A stretch of 33,719 bases of DNA from assembly GCA_012521875.1 (NCBI GenBank), contig JAAYLN010000062.1:1-33719 (forward strand), given 5' to 3'. Each line of letters opens with the position of its first letter. Position 1 is the first letter of the stretch. Shown piece by piece: positions 16,296-24,456 of this stretch. Both the position numbers and the translations under genes were made by a program. A model generated the notes under the pieces. It worked only from the letters and a program-made list of their open reading frames with translations. It was not told the DNA's origin and made no database searches. Source of the DNA: Lentisphaerota bacterium. GTDB lineage: Bacteria > Verrucomicrobiota > Kiritimatiellia > RFP12 > JAAYLN01.

Positions 16296-18086
16296 ATGAA
16301 GCCACCCGAGATACCAGGTCTGCAATTCACCGCCTTGCTCGCCAAGGGCGAGATGTTCACGACGTGGAAGGCCACCAAGGAGTCGCTGCAGCGCGAGGTG
16401 GATGTACGGGTGCTGAACGAGGGTGTCCCGCCGGAGCAGGCGGAACACCAGCTCGCCATGGCGCGCACGCTTGCGCGGCTGACGCATCCCGGACTGGCGC
16501 AGATCCACGACGTGATCACCGAGGGCGACGCCACGCATGTCATCATGGAGCATGTCGAGGGTGCCAGCCTGGCGGAGATGGTGGCCGGTACCGGCCGGTT
16601 GAACTCCGCACAGGCGCTGCGGCTGGCGCTGCAGCTTGCCGAGGCGCTGGACTATGCCTGGACGCAGGCCCAGGTGGTCTTCCGCAGTCTCAAGCCCCAG
16701 AACCTGCGCGTCAATCGCCAGGGCACCCTCAAGATCTCCGAGTATAGCCTTGCGATACAGGTGAAGCCGGGCGAGAACCCGCTGGAGGCCGACCAAGGCC
16801 ATGTCATCGGCACGCCGCACTTCATTGCGCCCGAACAGGCCGCGCTCAGCCCGGCGATCGATTTCCGGGCCGACATGTACTCGCTCGGCACGGTGCTCTA
16901 TTTCATGCTGACCGGCACGTCGCCGTTCGAGGGACGCGATAACTACGAGATTCTCGAACAGCAGGTCGGCGGGCAGATTCCCCATCCGCGCGATATCGTC
17001 GGCAATCTCCCCATGCCGGTCTGCCAGTTCGTCACGCGCCTGATGATGAAGCTGCCGCAGGACCGCTACGCCCAGTGGTCCGATGCGATCCGCGACTTGC
17101 GGCAGTTGCTGGCCAACCGCCCTCTGGTGGGGCGGCTCCCCGATGGTGTCAGCACGATTGCCTCCTTTGCCGGCCGCGCTGCGGTACGTGGTGCTTCAAT
17201 CAAGCGCGGTAGCCTGACGACGACCGCCGGCACGGCGATGCGTGCGCCCCGGCGCGGCGGCGGTGCCCGCGTGTTGCTCTGGCTGCTGCTGATGGTCTGG
17301 TTCGCGTGGCTGGCCAACGAGCGCCTCGGCAACCCGCTGTCGCTGCCCCCCGCGCTGGTCGTTGATATCGGGCTGCCCGATCTTAACCTGTCGTGGTTGC
17401 GCAAGGCCGCGCCTGAAGACGGGCAGCCGCCCGCCACGCAGCCTTTGGCGTCCATGGAAACCGGGACGGCCGCAATGCCGTCGGGCGAGGAAACGGCAGG
17501 GGCTCTTCCTGCCGACACCGCCGCGTCCGCAGCGGATACTGCGGTAGGGACTGCGGCGGAGCCCGATCCAGGCAGTACGGCTCCGGTTGTGGCCGCTGCC
17601 GCCGCGCCCGGTCTGGCCGAGGCCGCCTCCCTGCTGGCCGCCGGCGACAAGGCGGGCGCGCTGGTCAAGCTCGAAGAACTGCTGGCGGCGTCCCCCGACG
17701 CCACCGGCATCGCGGCCATCCGTGACGCCCTCAAGACCCTGCCATCGCCGCAGCCCGCCGTCGAGGCCGGTCTGATGGCGCAGCGCGGACAGCAAATCGT
17801 GATCCGTTATCAGGGACGCGAGCGCAAGATCATGCCCCGTGCGATTGTGGATGGCAAGCTGCAGGCGGAGTTCATCGCCGGCGAGGGCATCAGCCGCCCC
17901 GTGGTCTTCCAGATCGACAAGCTCGACGCCGCCGAGCAGTTGCGCTGGCTCCCCGAGCCGCAGACGCCGGTCGATCACGCCATTGTATGCCTGCTGGCCC
18001 TGCAGGCGGGCGACAAGGAGCGCCTGCGCGCGCACAGCGCGCGGGCAGGCGCCCTTGCACCGCTATTCGCGGCCGTTAATCCTTGA
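16296..18086 (+). CDS. Ser/Thr protein-kinase-fold protein, predicted pseudokinase, with one TM segment and a C-terminal extension
   Basis: Kinase fold recognisable (GTPHFIAPEQA, ADMYSLGTVLYFMLTGTSPFEG) but VAxK->VDVR, HRDLKPxN->FRSLKPQN, DFG->EYS; TM WLLLMVWFAWLANE. Confidence 0.85.
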   Translation: MKPPEIPGLQFTALLAKGEMFTTWKATKESLQREVDVRVLNEGVPPEQAEHQLAMARTLARLTHPGLAQIHDVITEGDATHVIMEHVEGASLAEMVAGTGRLNSAQALRLALQLAEALDYAWTQAQVVFRSLKPQNLRVNRQGTLKISEYSLAIQVKPGENPLEADQGHVIGTPHFIAPEQAALSPAIDFRADMYSLGTVLYFMLTGTSPFEGRDNYEILEQQVGGQIPHPRDIVGNLPMPVCQFVTRLMMKLPQDRYAQWSDAIRDLRQLLANRPLVGRLPDGVSTIASFAGRAAVRGASIKRGSLTTTAGTAMRAPRRGGGARVLLWLLLMVWFAWLANERLGNPLSLPPALVVDIGLPDLNLSWLRKAAPEDGQPPATQPLASMETGTAAMPSGEETAGALPADTAASAADTAVGTAAEPDPGSTAPVVAAAAAPGLAEAASLLAAGDKAGALVKLEELLAASPDATGIAAIRDALKTLPSPQPAVEAGLMAQRGQQIVIRYQGRERKIMPRAIVDGKLQAEFIAGEGISRPVVFQIDKLDAAEQLRWLPEPQTPVDHAIVCLLALQAGDKERLRAHSARAGALAPLFAAVNP

Positions 18087-19074
18087 GGATCTCGTCAATC
18101 CGGCTAAGCTCCCCATCCGTCAGCGGTGCTGCGGCGAGGCCGGCGACGTTCTCCTCGATCTGGGATACACGGCTGGCACCGATCAGCGCCGAGGTCACGC
18201 GCGCATCGCGCAGTACCCACATCAGCGCCATCTGGGCCAGACTCTGGCCGCGCGCCTTGGCCACCTCGTTCAATGCCCGCACGCGCGCCAGCTTCTCCGG
18301 CGTCAGCGTCTCGCGCTTCAGGAAGGTGTTAGGCTTGCCGGCCCGCGAGTCGGCGGGAATGTCATCCAGGTAGCGGCTGGTCAGCACCCCCTGCGCCAGG
18401 GGACAGAAGGCGATCATGCCGATGCCCTCCTCCTCCAGCACGTCCAGCAGTCCGCTGGTTTCGGGGGCGCGGTTGAGCATCGAGTAGCTCGGCTGGTGGA
18501 TCAGGCAGGGCGTGCCGAGGCCGCGCAGGATGCGCGCCGCCTCGCGCGTCTGCTCGGGCGTATAGGAGGAGATGCCCACGTAGAGCGCCTTGCCCTGGCG
18601 CACCATGGTGTCCAGCGCGCCCATGGTCTCCTCCATCGGCGTCTTGAGGTCGGGACGGTGCGAATAGAAGATGTCCACGTAGTCCAGCCCCATGCGCCGC
18701 AGGCTCTGGTCGAGGCTCGCCAGCAGATACTTGCGGCCGCCCCAGTCGCCGTAGGGCCCCGGCCACATGCAGTAGCCGGCCTTGGTCGAGATGACCAGCT
18801 CGTCGCGGTACGGCGCCAGATCCTTGCGCATGACCGCGCCGAAGGTCTCCTCGGCGGAGCCGACGGGCGGGCCGTAGTTGTTGGCGAGGTCGAAATGCGT
18901 GATCCCCAGATCGAAGGCGCGGCGCAGCATGGCGCGGCTGTTCTCGAAGATGTCGACCCCGCCGAAGTTGTGCCAGAGGCCCAGCGAGAGCTGCGGCAGT
19001 TGCAGGCCGCTCCGGCCGCAGCGGTTGTAGGCCATCGGGCCCTTGTAGCGTTCAGGGTTGGCTTGGTAGCTCAT
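18076..19074 (-). CDS. Aldo/keto reductase (YghZ / L-glyceraldehyde 3-phosphate reductase-like)
   Basis: MSYQANPERYKGPMAYNRCGRSGLQLPQLSLGLWHNFGG...FDLANNYGPPVGSAEETFG...DYVDIFYSHRPD. Confidence 0.9.
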   Translation of the reverse strand: MSYQANPERYKGPMAYNRCGRSGLQLPQLSLGLWHNFGGVDIFENSRAMLRRAFDLGITHFDLANNYGPPVGSAEETFGAVMRKDLAPYRDELVISTKAGYCMWPGPYGDWGGRKYLLASLDQSLRRMGLDYVDIFYSHRPDLKTPMEETMGALDTMVRQGKALYVGISSYTPEQTREAARILRGLGTPCLIHQPSYSMLNRAPETSGLLDVLEEEGIGMIAFCPLAQGVLTSRYLDDIPADSRAGKPNTFLKRETLTPEKLARVRALNEVAKARGQSLAQMALMWVLRDARVTSALIGASRVSQIEENVAGLAAAPLTDGELSRIDEILKD

Positions 19075-19096
19075 TGTCTCTCCACTTTTGAATTCT

Positions 19097-19119
19097 GCGA
19101 TTCAACACGGTTGAATCGC
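19097..19119. repeat. Inverted repeat GCGATTCAA-cacgg-TTGAATCGC
   Basis: Perfect 9-bp arms; related imperfect copy GTGCGTTTCAACCAAGTTGAATCGCAC at 30105-30131. Confidence 0.7.
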
Positions 19120-19156
19120 ACTAGTAATCGGTTGGCGACAGGGGGGGCAACAATAC

Positions 19157-19330
19157 ACTTTGTCTCACCACTTTGTCTCCACGCTTTGTCCCTTTACGCT
19201 TCGTCCCCGCACTTTGTCTCCACACTTTGTCGAAAATTTCGCGGCTGAAGCGATTCCGACAAAGCGTAGGGACAAAGTGATTGGACGAAGTGTAGCCGAC
19301 AAAGCGTAGGGATAAAGTGTAGGGACAAAG
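19157..19330. repeat. Head-to-head array: six CTTTGTC/CTTCGTC units then six GACAAAG/GACGAAG/GATAAAG units
   Basis: Six units on each arm (19157-19231 and 19257-19330) around a ~25-bp centre (gaaaatttcgcggctgaagcgattc). Confidence 0.85.
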
Positions 19331-19376
19331 AGAGCGAATTCTTCGAGAGCACCCCTGTCACTAGCCGATAATCGCA

Positions 19377-19994
19377 CTATGCCTCCTGGCGCCCGCCCAG
19401 GGCGCGCTTGAGGGTTAGCGGGTCGGAATAGCCCACGCCGCTGTCGACCGGCAGGCCGAAGGCCAGCCGCGTGACGCGGACCGGCCTTCCGCCGCGCAGC
19501 AGTTCCTGGACATAGGCCGCCGTGGCGTCGCCCTCGAGATCGGTGCTGACGGCCAGGATGATCTCGGTCACCGGTTCGCGCGCCACGCGCTCGGCCAGCG
19601 CCTGCAGGCGCAGGTCGGCGGGGCCCGTGGCGCGGGCGGCGGAGACCTTGCCGTGCAGCGCGTGGTAGCGCCCCGTGAAGACCCCGGCGCGCTCGATGGC
19701 CAGGATGTCGCCCGGCTCCTCCACCACGCAGATCGTGGCGGCATCGCGGCGGGGATCGGTGCAGAGCGGACAGGGGTTGGCGTCGCGCACGGTGAACCCG
19801 CCGCAGACATCGCAGCAGCAGACCGTCGCCCGGGCGTGCTCCAGCGCCGCCAGCAACTCCTGCAGCAGTCCCGTGGGACGGCGCACGAGCGCCAGCGCGG
19901 CGCGCTCGGCCGAGCGCCGGCCGAGCCCCGGCAGGCGCGACAGCACGCGGATCAGATTGTCAAGCGGTGGCTCCATGCGGTCAGCTTCAGCCAC
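19377..19994 (-). CDS. recR: Recombination protein RecR
   Basis: LIRVLSRLPGLGRRSAERAALAL; zinc finger CCCDVCGGFTVRDANPCPLC; Toprim ICVVEEPGDILAIERAGVFTGRYHALHG. Confidence 0.96.
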   Translation of the reverse strand: MAEADRMEPPLDNLIRVLSRLPGLGRRSAERAALALVRRPTGLLQELLAALEHARATVCCCDVCGGFTVRDANPCPLCTDPRRDAATICVVEEPGDILAIERAGVFTGRYHALHGKVSAARATGPADLRLQALAERVAREPVTEIILAVSTDLEGDATAAYVQELLRGGRPVRVTRLAFGLPVDSGVGYSDPLTLKRALGGRQEA

Positions 19995-20307
19995 CCAGCA
20001 TCGAGGCGAGGTCGGAGCCCTGCATCATCTTGGCCATGTGCTCCTGCGTCCTCTGCTTGACCGACTTGATGGCGCCGTTGACCACGTTCGTCAGCATGGT
20101 CTCGAAGCGGTCGGGCTTGCCCGCGACAACTTCCGCCAGCGCCTCGGGCGCGACCTTGATGGACATCACGGTGAAGTCGCCGCGCACGACGGCGGTGATA
20201 CCGCCATTGGTATATTCGCAGGTGATCTTCTCGATCTCCGCCTGCATGCGCTTGGCCTCCTTGCGCATCTGCATTGCCTGCTTAACTTGTTCAAACATCT
20301 TGGCCAT
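19987..20307 (-). CDS. YbaB/EbfC family nucleoid-associated protein
   Basis: MAKMFEQVKQAMQMRKEAKRMQAEIEKITCEYTNGGITAVVRGDFTVMSIKV; between dnaX and recR. Confidence 0.92.
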   Translation of the reverse strand: MAKMFEQVKQAMQMRKEAKRMQAEIEKITCEYTNGGITAVVRGDFTVMSIKVAPEALAEVVAGKPDRFETMLTNVVNGAIKSVKQRTQEHMAKMMQGSDLASMLGG

Positions 20308-20366
20308 GGGTTCTGCTCCTCTGCATTAGGGGGTTGAAGAAATGTGGAAACGGAGGTGACCCGCCC

Positions 20367-21974
20367 TCAGGATTGGCGCGGCTCCTCGACCTTGAGAATA
20401 TGTCCGTCAAAGAGACTCAGTGCGGCCTTGACGCCCTTGTCCTCCGCCGGATCGCGCGGCTGGGGCGGCGGATTGCCGGAGGCGGCGGTCGCCGGGGGGA
20501 CAAGGGCGGGGATGGCCACGGGCGGCACGGCGGCGGTCGCAGTTGCGGGTGCGGCGGCGGGGGTGGCGGGTGCCGCCGGCTTATCTGTCGTTGCGGCAGG
20601 GCGGGCGGCGGGTGCGGCAGGCTGTGCGGGCGGTGGCGTGGGTCGTGGCGCGGCTTCGGCCACCGAAGGGGTGGGGGCCGCGGGTGCCGGCGCTGGTGCC
20701 GGCGCGGGTGCCGGGGCCGCTGGGCGTGACGGTGCAGCCGCTGGTGCGGATGCCGGTTGTGGCGGTGCAGCCGCCGGGCGCGATGGCGCCGCCGCCGGTG
20801 AGGCTTGGGCTGTCTGCCCCGGGTCGCCACCCTCGGTCGCCTGCAATTCGGCCAGTTGCCGGATGAGCTGATCAATGGTGGCGGTGGTGGCGGCACGGCA
20901 GCAGCGCACCAGTGTCGTCTCCAGCAGCGTGCGCCGCGAGAGTGCCTGCCGGATGCGTCCCTCGAGCTCGGCGAGGTGCTCCGCCACGCGCAGGACGCGC
21001 GCCGCGTCGGCCAGTCCGGCCTGCTGCTCCAGCACCTCCAACTGTCCCGGCGTCACATCCAGCGCCGTCGTGTCGCCGCCGAGCTGCTGATAGACCAGCA
21101 GGTTGCGGAAATGGTTGAGCAGTTCCAGCACCAGCCGCCGCAGATCCTTTCCCCCGCGGTCAAGCTCGTCGATGATCCGCAGCCCCTCGGCCATGTCGCC
21201 CTTGAGGATAGCGGTAGCCAGCTTCTCGAGCTGCCCGCGCGAGACGAGGCCGAAGATCGCCAGCACATCCGCCTCCGTCACCGGCGAACCCTTGAAGGAG
21301 ATGATCTGGTCCAGCGCGGAGAGCGCGTCGCGCATGCCGCCCTCGGCACCGCGGGCGATGGCCAGCAGGGCATCATTTTCCGCCTCGACCTGCTCGCTGG
21401 CCGCTATGCGCTCCAGGGCGTTGACGATCAGCCCCGTCGGTATGCGGCGCAGGTCGAAGCGCTGGCAGCGCGAGATGATCGTGGCGGGCAGCTTGTCGAC
21501 CTCCGTCGTTGCCAGGATGAACTTGGCATGCGGCGGCGGCTCCTCGAGCGTCTTCAGCAGGGCGTTGAAGGCGCCTGTCGAGAGCATGTGAACCTCGTCG
21601 ATGATGTAGATCTTGAAGCGCGCCTGCGCCGGGGCGAACTGCACCGCCTCGCGCAGACTGCGGATGTCATCCACGCTGTTGTTCGAGGCACCGTCGATCT
21701 CGATCACGTCGAGGGAGTTGCCGCCCATGATCTCGAGGCAGAGGTTGCACGTGTCGCACGGCTGCGCCGTCGGCCCCTGCTCGCAGTTGAGCGCCTTGGC
21801 GAAGAGCCGCGAGAGGGTGGTCTTGCCGATGCCGCGCGGTCCTACAAAGAGATAGGCATGCGCCACGCGGTTGCTCTTGATCGCGTGCGCCAGGGTGCGG
21901 GTGACGTGTTCCTGCCCGATGACGTCGGCAAACTGCCTGGGACGCCACTTGCGTGCTAGTACTTCATAGGCCAT
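20367..21974 (-). CDS. dnaX: DNA polymerase III gamma/tau subunit
   Basis: MAYEVLARKWRPRQFADVIGQEHVTRTLAHAIKSNRVAHAYLFVGPRGIGKTTLSRLFAKALNCEQGPTAQPCDTCNLC (Walker A, zinc motif), then a long Pro/Ala-rich linker. Confidence 0.95.
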   Translation of the reverse strand: MAYEVLARKWRPRQFADVIGQEHVTRTLAHAIKSNRVAHAYLFVGPRGIGKTTLSRLFAKALNCEQGPTAQPCDTCNLCLEIMGGNSLDVIEIDGASNNSVDDIRSLREAVQFAPAQARFKIYIIDEVHMLSTGAFNALLKTLEEPPPHAKFILATTEVDKLPATIISRCQRFDLRRIPTGLIVNALERIAASEQVEAENDALLAIARGAEGGMRDALSALDQIISFKGSPVTEADVLAIFGLVSRGQLEKLATAILKGDMAEGLRIIDELDRGGKDLRRLVLELLNHFRNLLVYQQLGGDTTALDVTPGQLEVLEQQAGLADAARVLRVAEHLAELEGRIRQALSRRTLLETTLVRCCRAATTATIDQLIRQLAELQATEGGDPGQTAQASPAAAPSRPAAAPPQPASAPAAAPSRPAAPAPAPAPAPAPAAPTPSVAEAAPRPTPPPAQPAAPAARPAATTDKPAAPATPAAAPATATAAVPPVAIPALVPPATAASGNPPPQPRDPAEDKGVKAALSLFDGHILKVEEPRQS

Positions 21975-22823
21975 AAGCCATCCCGCCGTATCCAAAATCA
22001 AACTTCATCATAGCCCTACCGTGGTGGCCGCCGCCCATGGCGGCCGGCCCGGAAAATCAATGCGGCTATTCTAGCCGATTTCTGTTCTAACTTCCATTGC
22101 ATTCTGATTTTAGACTGCCGCGCGGCTGCGCCGCGAGAAAACCATGGAGCAACTGCGACAAAATGTCCAAGTTATAGGCAAGATTTGTGATTTGGGATTT
22201 GTGATTGGGGCTGCGCGCGGAAGCATGCGTGGTGCGGTGGCGGAGACTGGTTTTTTGAATCAGGAACTCAGGAAAGCAGGAATTGTTTGTTGGGGGGAGC
22301 TGCGCGCTGAAGCATGAGCGATGCGTTGGCTGCGACGGGTTATTTTAGCTACGGATGTCCTGCTTCGCAGGCGCATATGTCGCGGATTTGCGCGGAAGGC
22401 TGCGGGGAAGTCTCTCACGGAGGCACGGAGGCGCGGAGGGGGCGCGGGTGATTTGAATTGGTTTAACCGCCAGATTGGCGCAGATGTCCGCAGATTTGAT
22501 CGGGGGCACAGGCGGGATGGTGATGGGGGGCGATGCCGTCGGCAATCAGCTTCGACGGGGGTCGACGGGGGTCGATTGGGGTCGGGTGTTTGGGGTGTTC
22601 TTGCAAAAGCGCGCCAGCACAGGTGGGGCGACGCCGTCCCGGCAGTGATGGAGCGTGGCAGTGTGGGGCAGGTATTCCTGCCTGCCCGCGGCTACGTGCG
22701 CAGACAGGAATGTCCGCGCCACATTGGGGCAGCATTCGGCGATAATCGGTGATCCTGTCGCCGCCTGTCGATACCTGTCGCTACCCGCCGGCAGTTCCGG
22801 TACTGCCGACAGGTATTGAACAC

Positions 22824-22916
22824 ACCAGCGCCAACGGCGCGCCCTATCCCAGCCTAGGGTGAAGCCCTAGGAAAGCACGGCAAAGGGAAACAAGGGCTGA
22901 AGGCCCGTCCTATCAT
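22824..22916. repeat. REP-like palindromic repeat (CCAGCGCCAACGGCGCG ... CCTAGGGTGAAGCCCTAGG ... AAGGGCTGAAGGCCCG)
   Basis: Three consecutive palindromes, same architecture as 10406-10494; abuts the 3' end of the toxin gene. Confidence 0.75.
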
Positions 22917-23221
22917 CCGGCAGACAAACCTTTTCTCAATGCAAGCCGGATACGGGCAGGATCCTGCCTAAGGTCGAGCACTCGCCAAACAATCACCGTG
23001 TCCTCTTCCAAGGCGTAGTAGATGGCGTAGGGAAAGCGCTTAGATAGCATGCGGTAGTAACCGTAGACCTTGGCGTGGATTCCAGCATACCGGGCTAAGG
23101 AATCGATGTCCGAAAAGAGAGAGTCAAAAAAATAAGCACCTATACCTTTGGCCTGTCCCTCATAGAACAGACGACCGGCGTGTAGATCAGCGACTGCCGA
23201 GGCGAGGACTTTGATCTTCAT
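22913..23221 (-). CDS. RelE/ParE-superfamily toxin
   Basis: MKIKVLASAVADLHAGRLFYEGQAKGIGAYFFDSLFSDIDSLARYAG...KRFPYAIYYALEEDTVIVWRVLDLRQDPARI; overlaps the antitoxin by 4 nt. Confidence 0.85.
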   Translation of the reverse strand: MKIKVLASAVADLHAGRLFYEGQAKGIGAYFFDSLFSDIDSLARYAGIHAKVYGYYRMLSKRFPYAIYYALEEDTVIVWRVLDLRQDPARIRLALRKGLSAG

Positions 23222-23436
23222 TCAAAGCGCTCTCTCAGCTCCCGTTTTGCTGTATCCCAGTCCATTATCGGCTCCTCACCGGCAGCGACACGCGCCTTGG
23301 TCTCGCGTAGGGCATCGGCGTGCCAGACCGGCGATTCCACATCCGTCTCGATCTTGGATAGATCCGCCCAGAGAGCTTCGAACAGTTGAAGCTTTTCCGA
23401 GTGTGACATCTGCTTAATCTGAACCGCAGTCACCAT
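23218..23436 (-). CDS. Addiction module antitoxin (putative addiction module component family)
   Basis: MVTAVQIKQMSHSEKLQLFEALWADLSKIETDVESPVWHADALRETKARVAAGEEPIMDWDTAKRELRERFE. Confidence 0.83.
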   Translation of the reverse strand: MVTAVQIKQMSHSEKLQLFEALWADLSKIETDVESPVWHADALRETKARVAAGEEPIMDWDTAKRELRERFE

Positions 23437-23442
23437 GATGAT

Positions 23443-23471
23443 ATTATACTCTATCCACTATGGTCGTTCAA
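23443..23471 (-). promoter_or_regulatory. Predicted TA promoter TTGAAC-17-TATAAT, likely giving a leaderless transcript
   Basis: TATAAT at 23448-23443, 6 nt before the ATG at 23436; -35-like TTGAAC at 23471-23466. Confidence 0.5.
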
Positions 23472-23530
23472 TCGTTCTTTTCGCGTAACTAGTGAATAAT
23501 GAATATCATTCACCATAGCTCGCGACAAAG

Positions 23531-23559
23531 TTGCCCCTCCGGCGTAGTTAACGTATAAT
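23531..23559 (+). promoter_or_regulatory. Predicted promoter TTGCCC-17-TATAAT for the DUF58/vWA operon
   Basis: Spacing exactly 17; 17 nt upstream of the ATG at 23577; directly preceded by repeat word GCTCGCGACAAAG. Confidence 0.5.
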
Positions 23560-23576
23560 CACGCGCTGGAAACCCA

Positions 23577-24455
23577 ATGGCCTCTGATCCCTCCATCCAT
23601 GACGGCCTGCTGCGGGGAAGCGCGCTGGGACTGCGCTACCGCCTGGCCCTGCCACGCGCCGCCCTGCGCGGACGCAATGGCGTGCGTCTCGGCGTGGGCG
23701 CGGGCTCCTCGCTCGATTTCCATGACTACCGCGACTACCACCCCGGCGACGACCTGCGGCACCTCGACTGGAATGTCTATGCCCGCAGCGACCGTGAGGT
23801 GATCAAGCTCTTCCGTGAAGAGGTGGCACCGCATCTCGACCTGGTGCTGGACCGCTCGCGCTCCATGGCGCTCGAAGGCACCCCCAAGGCGGGCGCCGCC
23901 GCGATTCTGGCCGCCGCCTGTGCCACGGCGGCGGAACAGGCCAACTGCACCCGTACCGTCTGGCTGGCGGGCGAGCGCATAGACGCCCTGCCCAATTCAA
24001 GCGACGACCCCGCCGTCTGGCAACGCTTCGAGTTCGAGGCCTGCACGGCACCCGGCGCCGCTTTGCTCCACCGCGCCCCCGCCTGGCGTCCGCACGGCGT
24101 AAGGGTGCTGATCAGCGACCTCATGTGGCCTGCCGATCCGGTGCCGCTGCTTAGCCGCCTGGCGGGCGATGCCGCCGCGCTCACGGTCATCCAGGTGCTG
24201 GCGGACGAGGAGGAGTCGCCCGCACCCCGCGGCGCCTGCCGCCTGGAAGACGTCGAGAGCGGCGACTATGCCGACCTGATGATCGACACGACAGCCTGCG
24301 CCGCCTATGCCGCCGCCCTGGCGCGCCACCGCGAAAGCTGGTCGACGGCCTGCCGCGCCTGCGGCGCCTCCTTCGTGGCGGTCACGGCGGAGCAGTTCGC
24401 CGGGGCCGGGCGTCTCACAGCCCTCGAGACCTGTGGTCTGCTGGAGGTGGTGTGA
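23577..24455 (+). CDS. DUF58 domain-containing protein
   Basis: GAGSSLDFHDYRDYHPGDDLRHLDWNVYARSDREVIKLFREEVAPHLDLVLDRSRSM. Confidence 0.88.
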   Translation: MASDPSIHDGLLRGSALGLRYRLALPRAALRGRNGVRLGVGAGSSLDFHDYRDYHPGDDLRHLDWNVYARSDREVIKLFREEVAPHLDLVLDRSRSMALEGTPKAGAAAILAAACATAAEQANCTRTVWLAGERIDALPNSSDDPAVWQRFEFEACTAPGAALLHRAPAWRPHGVRVLISDLMWPADPVPLLSRLAGDAAALTVIQVLADEEESPAPRGACRLEDVESGDYADLMIDTTACAAYAAALARHRESWSTACRACGASFVAVTAEQFAGAGRLTALETCGLLEVV

Positions 24456-24456
24456 G

